Shown piece after piece: positions 28,241-34,861 of a stretch of DNA of 64,000 bases; position 1 is the stretch's first letter, and every line of letters starts with the position of its first letter. Made by a program: the position numbers and the translations under genes. The stretch comes from Hyphomicrobiales bacterium (GTDB lineage Bacteria; Pseudomonadota; Alphaproteobacteria; Rhizobiales; Beijerinckiaceae): the NCBI GenBank assembly GCA_028290285.1, contig JAQGKD010000035.1, forward strand, positions 54,122 through 118,121. The letters are read 5' to 3'. The notes under the pieces are model-generated. The model ran no database searches. It had not been told where the DNA came from and saw only the letters and a program-made list of their open reading frames with translations.

Positions 28241-29440
28241 ATGATCCGAATCGCACGGCCCGCGTCTTCCGCTTTTATCCTCGGCCTCCTCCTTTGCGCG
28301 GGCTCTCTCCCCGCGCGTGCCGGCTTCCAGGACTGCCTCGCAGAGCTGCGCGCAGCGGCTGCCACCGAGGGCGTCTCGGGCGCGGTCTTCGACCGCACGA
28401 TGCGCGGGGTTGAGCCCGACCCCAAGATCATCGAGCTGATGAACAACCAGCCCGAGTTCAAGACACCGATCTGGGATTATCTCGCCACGCTCGTCGATGC
28501 CGAAAAGGTCGCTGAAGGACGGGGCTTTCTGCGCCGCTACGACGGCGTGCTGCGGGCCGCCGAAGAGCGCTTCGGCGTCGACAGGCATGCGGTGCTCGCC
28601 GTCTGGGGCGTCGAATCCGATTTCGGCAAGATTTCCGGAAAGTGGTCGCTGCCACAGGCGCTTTCCACGCTCGCCTGCACGGCCACGCGGCGCCGCGATT
28701 ACTTCCGCGGCGAGCTGATGGCGACGCTGAAAATCGTGCAGCGCGGCGATCTCGCGCCCGAAAAACTGCGCGGCTCATGGGCCGGCGCCTTCGGCCATAC
28801 GCAGTTCATGCCATCGACCTATTTGCGCCTCGCGGTGGATGGCGATGGCGATGGGCGGCGCGATCTCGTCGATTCCATTCCCGACGCCTTATTCTCCACG
28901 GCCAATTATCTGGCGAAGGCGGGCTGGGTCACAGGTTCGCCCTGGGGCTACGAGGTCCAGGTGCCCAAGGGCTATTCCGGCCCCTCCGGCCGTGCGCGCA
29001 AGATGCCGCTTGCCAGCTGGTCGGCAAAAGGGATCAGGCGGCTTGGCGGCGGGGGGCTCTCGGGCACCGGCTCGGCGGGGTTGTTGATGCCGGCGGGCGC
29101 CGACGGTCCGGCCTTTCTCGTCTTCAAGAATTACGACGCGGCCTATTCCTACAACGGGGCCGATTCCTACGCTCTCGCCATCTCGCTGCTGTCCGACCGG
29201 CTGAAGGGTCTTCCGGGCGTCCAGACTCCCTGGCCGACTGACGATGCCGGGCTGTCGCGCGCGGAGCGGCGCGAGTTGCAGGTGTTGCTGCTGAAGCGCG
29301 GCTATGATGTGGGCGAGCCCGATGGCGCCATCGGGGCCAAGACGCGCGAGTCCATCGCCGACTTTCAGACCCGCTCAGGCATGCCGCGCGACGGACGGGC
29401 CGGGCAACGGGTCTTCAATGCGCTGAAACGCGGCGGCTGA
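28241..29440 (+). CDS. Lytic murein transglycosylase (MltB-like) with peptidoglycan-binding domain
   Basis: Cleaves the glycan backbone of peptidoglycan in the periplasm. The preferred start is the ATG at 28241 (MIRIARPASS). It gives a clear signal peptide ending PARA-G and 399 aa. The track start at 28199 adds 14 residues before it. The SLT/MltB catalytic domain has the expected Glu125 in AVWGVESDFGK and GAFGHTQFMPSTYL. A C-terminal PG_binding_1 domain (about 335-398: LQVLLLKRGYDVGEPDGAIG) follows. There is no lipobox, so it is probably soluble. Confidence 0.93.
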   Translation: MIRIARPASSAFILGLLLCAGSLPARAGFQDCLAELRAAAATEGVSGAVFDRTMRGVEPDPKIIELMNNQPEFKTPIWDYLATLVDAEKVAEGRGFLRRYDGVLRAAEERFGVDRHAVLAVWGVESDFGKISGKWSLPQALSTLACTATRRRDYFRGELMATLKIVQRGDLAPEKLRGSWAGAFGHTQFMPSTYLRLAVDGDGDGRRDLVDSIPDALFSTANYLAKAGWVTGSPWGYEVQVPKGYSGPSGRARKMPLASWSAKGIRRLGGGGLSGTGSAGLLMPAGADGPAFLVFKNYDAAYSYNGADSYALAISLLSDRLKGLPGVQTPWPTDDAGLSRAERRELQVLLLKRGYDVGEPDGAIGAKTRESIADFQTRSGMPRDGRAGQRVFNALKRGG

Positions 29441-29539
29441 GGGACGTTCTCACCCCAAATTGACTGGTTACGCTGACGTCGCGGGCTTATCCTGTGCCCT
29501 ACAGTCATTCCCGACCTCTCGAGCCTCCAGTTTCAGCCC

Positions 29540-30298
29540 ATGGTCCTTGCCGAGCGAGTGCGGAAGATTACCGGTTTCGCCGCCGTTCTGGCGTTGGGCC
29601 TGCTCGCAGCGGGCAGTGGTCGCGCGGCCGAACGCCCCGCAGTGATCGAGCTGTTTACCAGCCAGGGCTGTTCGTCATGTCCGCCCGCCGACCGGCTGAT
29701 GGGCGAACTCAGCCCGCAGCCCAACCTGATCGTGTTGTCCTTTCCCGTCGACATCTGGGATTACATTGGCTGGAAGGACACTCTGGCGAAGCCGGAATTC
29801 ACGGCGCGTCAGCGCGTCTATGCAGCGACGCGGGGCGATCATCAGGTCTACACGCCCCAGGCGGTCGTCGACGGCGTGATGCATGTCGTGGGCAGCGACA
29901 AGCAACAGGTGCTGGGCACCGTCGCGAAGACACGCGACGAACGCGCGGGCGTCGGCACATCGATCGCCTTGCATGAAGACCATGGCATGGTGGTCGTCGA
30001 TCTCGGCGAGGCCCACGGGGATGTCGGATCGGGCGGTGGCGTCTGGCTCCTGCGCGTGGCGCGCAGCCGCGCTGTCGCCATCGGGCGCGGCGAGAATTCG
30101 GGACACAAGGTCACCTACACCAATGTCGTCCGGTCAATCGCCCGCATGGGCTATTGGACCGGCGTGCCGGCACGCTTCGAATTGCCCCTCGCGGAGGCGC
30201 AGGGCGAGGGCGCCGATGGCTATGTCGTGCTGGTGCAGAAGAACTGGGGCGGCAAGCTCGGCCCCGTTCTGGCGGCTGCCAAGAGCAGCAATCTCTGA
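29540..30298 (+). CDS. Exported DUF1223 thioredoxin-like protein
   Basis: 252-aa secreted protein. The signal peptide (about 1-30) ends GRAA. The DUF1223 domain begins PAVIELFTSQGCSSCPPADR, with a CxxC pair at Cys44/Cys47 in a thioredoxin-like setting, and continues with VDIWDYIGWKDTLAKPEFTARQ and TPQAVVDG. A redox role in the periplasm is plausible from the CxxC but is not established. It lies just upstream of the guanidine operon leader, on the same strand, and is probably transcribed separately. Confidence 0.88.
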   Translation: MVLAERVRKITGFAAVLALGLLAAGSGRAAERPAVIELFTSQGCSSCPPADRLMGELSPQPNLIVLSFPVDIWDYIGWKDTLAKPEFTARQRVYAATRGDHQVYTPQAVVDGVMHVVGSDKQQVLGTVAKTRDERAGVGTSIALHEDHGMVVVDLGEAHGDVGSGGGVWLLRVARSRAVAIGRGENSGHKVTYTNVVRSIARMGYWTGVPARFELPLAEAQGEGADGYVVLVQKNWGGKLGPVLAAAKSSNL

Positions 30299-30397
30299 GG
30301 CGTCACATCTGCCTGTTTTTCGCGCTTGTGCCTGATTTACCGGCAGATCCTGCGCCGAGCGCAGCCGCATCGAGGCAGGTGCACTCGCCGGGGCGAC

Positions 30398-30413
30398 TGG
30401 CACGCGTCGTGCT
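30398..30413 (+). promoter_or_regulatory. Sigma-54 (RpoN) -24/-12 promoter of the guanidine operon
   Basis: TGGCACG-CGTC-GTGCT matches the sigma-54 consensus TGGCACG-N4-TTGCW except for one base, with the obligatory GG and GC ten bases apart. Transcription would start near 30424, about 10 nt before P1 of the riboswitch. This links the operon to nitrogen limitation (an NtrC-type activator is expected). I did not find a full NtrC dyad. A 7-bp dyad ATCTGCC/GGCAGAT at 30307/30342 is the only upstream repeat noticed. Confidence 0.8.
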
Positions 30414-30434
30414 TCCCAATCAGCATTGAGTTGG

Positions 30435-30546
30435 TGGCTAGGGTTCCGATCCCCGAGTGGGTTGACTGGTCCGAGAGCTGCCGCCCGAGCGGGAGAAATC
30501 CGCGCGGGGCACGGCGGGATAAAATCCCGGGAGACCTCAGTAGCCA
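30435..30546 (+). ncRNA. Guanidine-I (ykkC) riboswitch
   Basis: All conserved blocks of the ykkC/guanidine-I aptamer are present in order: CTAGGGTTCCG (30438-30448), CTGGTCCGAGAGC (30466-30478) and CACGGCGGGATAAAATCCCGGGAGA (30510-30534). P1 closes with TGGCTA (30435-30440) pairing TAGCCA (30541-30546). The aptamer binds guanidinium and usually turns gene expression on. Here it precedes the guanidine uptake and carboxylase operon and is followed at once by a terminator-like hairpin, which suggests control of transcription elongation. Confidence 0.96.
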
Positions 30547-30590
30547 GGAATTGGCATACTCAGGTCGTGCCAATTCCCCTTTCGTTTGTT
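30547..30590 (+). terminator. Riboswitch expression-platform hairpin
   Basis: A perfect 10-bp inverted repeat, GGAATTGGCA (30547-30556) / TGCCAATTCC (30568-30577), with an 11-nt loop is followed by the T-rich CCTTTCGTTTGTT. It abuts the 3' strand of riboswitch P1. It is the expected position for a regulated intrinsic terminator, although the T tract is interrupted. Confidence 0.8.
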
Positions 30591-30608
30591 GAAGACAGGG
30601 GATTTGCA

Positions 30609-31697
30609 ATGGTTTTCTCGAAAAATCTCACCCGCAGGACTGCGGCGGCCCTTCTCACCGCGGCCCTGCTCGCCGCGACCAGCCTCGCGACGCCCGCGCA
30701 GGCCGCGCCGAAGAAGGCGTTCAAACTCGCCTGGTCGATCTATGCGGGCTGGATGCCCTGGCAATATGCCGCCGACAGCGGGATCGTGAAGAAGTGGGCT
30801 TCGAAATACGGCATCGCCATCGATGTCGTGCAGGTCAACGATTACGTCGAGTCCATCAATCAATACACGGCGGGCGGCTTCGATGCCGTGACGGCGACGA
30901 ACATGGATTCGCTGTCGATCCCGGCGGTCGGCGGCGTCGATACGACCGCTGTCATCGTCGGCGACTTCTCCAATGGCAACGACGCGATCATACTGAAGGA
31001 CAAGACGAAGCTGGCCGATATCAAGGGCCAGAAGGTCAATCTCGTGCAGTTCTCGGTCTCGCATTACCTGCTCGCCCGGGCGCTGGCGAGCGTCGGCATG
31101 ACCGAGCGCGACGTGACGGTGGTCTCGACCTCCGACGCCGACATGACGGCGGCCTGGTCAACCCCCGACGTAACGGCCGTCGTCACCTGGAACCCGATTG
31201 TCGCCGACATCCTGGCGCTGCCCAAGGCGAACAAGGTGTTCGATTCCACGCAGGTTCCCGGCGAGATCATCGACCTCACCGTCGCCAATACCCAGGTGCT
31301 GAAGGACAACCCGAATTTCGGCAAGGCGCTCGCGGGCATCTGGTACGAGACGATGGCCGTGATGTCAGCCGACGACGCCAGGGGGAAGGCCGCGCGTGAG
31401 GCCATGGGCAAGGCTTCGGGAACCGATCTCCCCGGCTACGAGGCGCAACTCGCGGCGACGCGCATGTTCTACAAGGCGCCAGACGCAATGGCCTTCGTGA
31501 AGGGCGCCGAACTCGGCACCACCATGAACAATGTGCGCACGTTCCTGTTCGATCGCGGACTTCTCGGCAACGGCGCGAAATCCGCCGACGTCGTCGGCAT
31601 CGAGCTTGCCGACGGCAAGGTTCTGGGTGACGCGAAAAATGTGAAGCTGCGTTTCACCGACAGCTACATGGCTGCCGCCGCCGGCGGAAAGCTCTGA
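30609..31697 (+). CDS. Guanidine (urea-carboxylase-associated) ABC transporter substrate-binding protein
   Basis: Periplasmic binding protein of the NitT/TauT-like fold, in the subgroup tied to urea-carboxylase operons (annotated in databases as a putative urea ABC transporter binding protein). 362 aa from the ATG at 30609 with AGGGGA upstream. The track ORF starts inside the riboswitch. A signal peptide runs to about residue 29 (ATPAQA-APKK). The segment KLAWSIYAGWMPWQYAADSGIV is typical. Riboswitch control points to guanidine rather than urea as ligand; this is inference from context. Confidence 0.9.
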   Translation: MVFSKNLTRRTAAALLTAALLAATSLATPAQAAPKKAFKLAWSIYAGWMPWQYAADSGIVKKWASKYGIAIDVVQVNDYVESINQYTAGGFDAVTATNMDSLSIPAVGGVDTTAVIVGDFSNGNDAIILKDKTKLADIKGQKVNLVQFSVSHYLLARALASVGMTERDVTVVSTSDADMTAAWSTPDVTAVVTWNPIVADILALPKANKVFDSTQVPGEIIDLTVANTQVLKDNPNFGKALAGIWYETMAVMSADDARGKAAREAMGKASGTDLPGYEAQLAATRMFYKAPDAMAFVKGAELGTTMNNVRTFLFDRGLLGNGAKSADVVGIELADGKVLGDAKNVKLRFTDSYMAAAAGGKL

Positions 31698-31737
31698 GCC
31701 TTCGCCGGACACGCAACCTCACAGGCGGAATTGTGCC

Positions 31738-32559
31738 ATGCGTCTGATCAACCGGCGTCCCAACGCACGGGTTTCGCGGCTCATCGCCGCGATCCCCTTT
31801 GCGGCGACGATTCTGGCCTATCTGATCGGGTCGGGGGTGCGGCTCGCGGTCAATCCGTCGGACAAACTGCTGCCGAGTCCGCTCAGCCTGTTCGAGGCCA
31901 TCAAGCGCATGGCCTTCCAGATCGACCAGCGCACGGGCGATATCCTCATGCTGGTGGATACGACCGCGAGCCTCGGGCGCATCTTCGCGGCGCTCGCGAT
32001 TGCGACCGTGATCGCGCTGGTGCTCGGCGTCAGCGTCGGCCTGCTGCCCTATCTGCGCGCGCTGTTTGGCAGCTACATCACCGTGCTGTCGATGGTGCCG
32101 CCGCTCGCGCTGCTGCCGATCCTGTTCATCACGATGGGGCTCGGCGAGAGTTCGAAGATCGCACTGATCGTCATCGGCGTCGCGCCGTTCATGGTGCGCG
32201 ACCTCGCGCTTCGAGTGGAGGAATTGCCGCCGCAGCAGCTCATCAAGGCGCAGACGCTGGGGGCGTCCACCTGGCAGATCATCCTGCGTGTGGTGCTGCC
32301 GCAGGTGCTTCCGCGTCTCATCGACGCGCTGCGCCTGTCGCTCGGGCCGGCATGGCTGTTTCTCATCGCGGCCGAGGCCATCGCGTCAGAATCCGGCCTT
32401 GGCTATCGCATCTTCCTCGTGCGCCGTTTTCTGGCGATGGATGTGATCATTCCGTATGTCGCGTGGATCACGCTGCTCGCCTTCCTGATGGACCGCGCGC
32501 TCGTCGTGTTGCAGCGGCGCAGCTTTCCCTGGTTCGCCGTCGCGAGGGCGCAGGGATGA
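31738..32559 (+). CDS. ABC transporter permease for guanidine uptake
   Basis: 273-aa inner-membrane permease of the NitT/TauT (SsuC-like) family with about six hydrophobic segments. The EAA-type loop is EELPPQQLIKAQTLGASTWQIILRV, shortened here as AQTLGASTWQIILRVVLPQV. The start follows the binding protein by 40 nt. Its stop overlaps the ATPase start in ATGA. Works with the flanking binding protein and ATPase. Confidence 0.92.
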   Translation: MRLINRRPNARVSRLIAAIPFAATILAYLIGSGVRLAVNPSDKLLPSPLSLFEAIKRMAFQIDQRTGDILMLVDTTASLGRIFAALAIATVIALVLGVSVGLLPYLRALFGSYITVLSMVPPLALLPILFITMGLGESSKIALIVIGVAPFMVRDLALRVEELPPQQLIKAQTLGASTWQIILRVVLPQVLPRLIDALRLSLGPAWLFLIAAEAIASESGLGYRIFLVRRFLAMDVIIPYVAWITLLAFLMDRALVVLQRRSFPWFAVARAQG

Positions 32560-33389
32560 GCGCGATCTCCGTAAAGGGGGTCTGGAAGGAGTATGACGAC
32601 CACGTCATCCTCGAGCAGATCGATCTCGAAATTCCCACCCGCTCATTCGTGGCGCTCGTGGGTCCCTCCGGCTGCGGCAAGACGACATTCCTGAAGATGC
32701 TGCTGTCGGAAGAAAACCCGACGCGCGGCATCATCGCGATCGACGGCGTGGAACTGGCGCGCGAACCCGATGCCGATCGCGGTGTGGTGTTCCAGCGTTA
32801 TTCGGTGTTTCCGCACCTGACCGTGCTGGGCAATGTGCTGCTCAGCCTCGAACTCGCGCAGTCGCCGTTTCTGGGCAAGCTGTTTGGCGGGCGCAAGCGG
32901 GCGGCGGAAGAGGAGGCGCGCGCGTTTCTCGTCTCCGTCGGCCTCGGTGGCGCCGAGGGCAAATATCCGAGCCAGTTGTCGGGCGGCATGCAGCAGCGTC
33001 TCGCGCTCGCTCAGGCGCTCGTGGCCAAGCCGAAAGTGCTGTTGCTCGACGAGCCCTTCGGCGCGCTCGATCCCGGCATTCGCGCCGACATGCACAAGCT
33101 CATGCGCCAGCTCTGGCACGACCGGGCGCTGACGGTGGTGATGGTGACGCACGACATGAGCGAGGCCTTCACGCTCGCCACCCGCGTCATCGCCTTCGAA
33201 CGGCGGCGCAACGAGCCCTCCGATGCGGGGCGCTACGGCGCCAGCATTTCGCGCGACATCGACATCTGGCCGCCGCGCCTCGCGCGTTCGCTGGCCCAGA
33301 CCACGCCCACATCTGCGCGCCGGGACGACCCGGATGCGATTTCCCAAGACGTCCGGGACGACCTGGCAAGCCAAGGAACCGGAGCATGA
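32556..33389 (+). CDS. ABC transporter ATP-binding protein for guanidine uptake
   Basis: 277-aa NitT/TauT-type ATPase. It has Walker A GPSGCGKTT (36-44), signature LSGGMQQRLALAQAL (141-155), Walker B VLLLDEP (161-167) and H-loop VTHD. The track's 31731-33389 ORF is a frame fusion. The real start is the ATG at 32556, overlapping the permease stop. After the conserved DIDIWPPRL block, the last 30 or so residues form an unusual polar tail with two RDD units. Their codons build the ACGA hairpins described at 33320. The stop overlaps the next start by 4 nt. Confidence 0.93.
   Translation: MSAISVKGVWKEYDDHVILEQIDLEIPTRSFVALVGPSGCGKTTFLKMLLSEENPTRGIIAIDGVELAREPDADRGVVFQRYSVFPHLTVLGNVLLSLELAQSPFLGKLFGGRKRAAEEEARAFLVSVGLGGAEGKYPSQLSGGMQQRLALAQALVAKPKVLLLDEPFGALDPGIRADMHKLMRQLWHDRALTVVMVTHDMSEAFTLATRVIAFERRRNEPSDAGRYGASISRDIDIWPPRLARSLAQTTPTSARRDDPDAISQDVRDDLASQGTGA
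33320..33366 (+). promoter_or_regulatory. Candidate guanidine-II (mini-ykkC) riboswitch inside the ATPase 3' end
   Basis: Two ACGA-capped hairpins are CCGGG-ACGA-CCCGG (33320-33333) and CCGGG-ACGA-CCTGG (33353-33366, one G-U pair), with a 19-nt linker. The second ends 19 nt before the ATG of the first deiminase gene and 6 nt before its AAGGA ribosome binding site. This matches the tandem ACGR-hairpin layout of guanidine-II riboswitches, known upstream of urea/guanidine carboxylase genes. What is odd is that both hairpins lie within codons 255-271 of the ATPase. Stems are short (5 bp), so chance or a REP-like palindrome is not excluded. Confidence 0.62.
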
Positions 33390-34210
33390 CAGCTCACGTT
33401 GAAACGGCCGCCTCCATCAATGCAAACCGGAAGCGCTACGAAGACCTGAAGGCCGCGGGAAACAGCGCCCCGCGCAAAGTCCTGCCCGGCCCGACGCCGC
33501 GCGACGGTGCGCCCCTGCAAGAGGCCAACATCGCGCATCGCGAGATCATCCCGGCGGGCTGGTACTGGACGACGAAAATCGCACGCGGGCAGGGCCTGCG
33601 CCTGCTCAACACCTCGGGCACGCCTGGCGTGTCGCTGTTCTGCTGGAACGCCGCCGATACGAGCGAGCGCTACAACAGTGCCGATACGATCAAGATCCAG
33701 TGGACGGCGGAGATGCGCAAGGGGCGCGTGCTGTTCTCGGACATGGGGCGCGTGCTGTTCTCGATCGTCGAGGATACGTGCTGCGCGCATGACACGGTGG
33801 CGGGCGGCTCGACGCCTGCGTCCAATTTCGCAAGATACGGCGATGCCGCGCTGCGCTCCACCGGCGAGAATTTCGTTCTGGCGGCGGGCAAGCATGGGCT
33901 GACGCGCCGGGATCTCGCGCCCGTCATCACCTTTTTCGCACCGGTCTCGGTCGGCGCGGAAGGGCAGCTCGGATGGAGGGAGGGAGCGGTGAAAGCAGGC
34001 GATTTCGTCGATCTGCGCGCGGAACTCGACCTTATCGTCGCGGTCTCCAATTGCCCGCATCCGCTGGCACCCGATGCGCCCACGGCGTCCGGCGCGATGG
34101 AGGCCATCGTGCATCGGCTGCCTGCGGCTGGTGACGACGATCTCTGCCGCACGGCCAGCGCCGAAGCCGCGCGCGGCTTCGACAATAATGCGCTTTTCCT
34201 GCGCGCCTGA
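33386..34210 (+). CDS. Carboxyguanidine deiminase subunit (urea amidolyase-associated protein 1, DUF1989)
   Basis: 274-aa DUF1989 protein. In characterised guanidine-degrading bacteria two such proteins form a deiminase that converts carboxyguanidine to allophanate and ammonia. Motifs shared with its neighbour are DTSERYNSADTIK, GRVLFSIVEDTCCAHDT and GKHGLTRRDLAP. The second cluster of potential metal ligands seen in the paralogue (CSCEAN) is replaced here by STPASN, so this may be the non-catalytic partner. That role split is inference. The start overlaps the ATPase stop (ATGA), and a candidate guanidine-II element lies upstream. Confidence 0.9.
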   Translation: MTAHVETAASINANRKRYEDLKAAGNSAPRKVLPGPTPRDGAPLQEANIAHREIIPAGWYWTTKIARGQGLRLLNTSGTPGVSLFCWNAADTSERYNSADTIKIQWTAEMRKGRVLFSDMGRVLFSIVEDTCCAHDTVAGGSTPASNFARYGDAALRSTGENFVLAAGKHGLTRRDLAPVITFFAPVSVGAEGQLGWREGAVKAGDFVDLRAELDLIVAVSNCPHPLAPDAPTASGAMEAIVHRLPAAGDDDLCRTASAEAARGFDNNALFLRA

Positions 34211-34224
34211 CGGGAGGGATCGAC

Positions 34225-34857
34225 ATGAGCATGACCACATCCCAACCGGCGATCCACGATTTCGTCATCCCCGCCAATCGTCCCTGGTCCGGGCTCGTCA
34301 AGCGCGGACAGATCCTGCGCATCGTCGATCTCGAGGGGCAGCAGGCCATCGATACGCTGTTTTATGCAGCTGACGACACGAGCGAGCGCTACAGCGCGCA
34401 GGACACGATTCTGGCTCAGGGCGCACCTTACGTGACCACGGGCACGAAACTGGTCGCCAATACGGGCCGCGTCATGGCCTGCGTCGTCGCCGATTCCTGT
34501 GGGCGTCACGACACGTCGGCGGGCGCCTGTTCCTGCGAGGCGAACACCGTGCGCTTCGGGCATCACACACGCTACATGCATGCGTGCCGCGAGAATTTCC
34601 TGGTCGAAGTCGCGAAGCACGGCATGAGCAAGCGCGACATCGTGCCCAACATCAACTTCTTCATGAACGTGCCCATCGAGCCCGACGGACGTCTCGCCAT
34701 CGTCGATGGCGTGTCGGCCCCCGGCGATCACGTCGATATCCGCGCGGAGATGGACGTGCTCTGCGTGATCTCGAATTGCCCGCAGGTGAACAATCCCTGC
34801 AACGGCTTCAATCCGACGCCGGTGCGCGTGCAGATCTTCGCGTCCGGGGTGGCATGA
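34225..34857 (+). CDS. Carboxyguanidine deiminase subunit (urea amidolyase-associated protein 2, DUF1989)
   Basis: 210-aa DUF1989 paralogue of the preceding protein and its likely heteromeric partner. It shares DTSERYSAQDTIL and VAKHGMSKRDIVPNINFFMN. It carries two Cys/His clusters, DSCGRHDTSAG and CSCEANTVRFGHHTRYMHAC, that could hold a metal ion, suggesting the catalytic subunit. It begins 14 nt after the previous gene with a GGGAGG ribosome binding site and ends 4 nt before the carboxylase. Confidence 0.9.
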   Translation: MSMTTSQPAIHDFVIPANRPWSGLVKRGQILRIVDLEGQQAIDTLFYAADDTSERYSAQDTILAQGAPYVTTGTKLVANTGRVMACVVADSCGRHDTSAGACSCEANTVRFGHHTRYMHACRENFLVEVAKHGMSKRDIVPNINFFMNVPIEPDGRLAIVDGVSAPGDHVDIRAEMDVLCVISNCPQVNNPCNGFNPTPVRVQIFASGVA

Positions 34858-34861
34858 GGCC

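Noticed and set aside
30380-30396. NtrC binding site next to the sigma-54 promoter
   Set aside because: Only a half-site resemblance (TGCACT) is present, and it is too close to the -24 element for a normal enhancer.
30426-30608. N-terminal extension of the guanidine binding protein
   Set aside because: It would translate the guanidine-I riboswitch. The ATG at 30609 has a ribosome binding site and gives a proper signal peptide.
31731-33389. 552-aa ORF read as one protein containing the ABC ATPase
   Set aside because: The first half is the permease gene read out of frame. The ATPase begins at 32556 with a 4-nt overlap.
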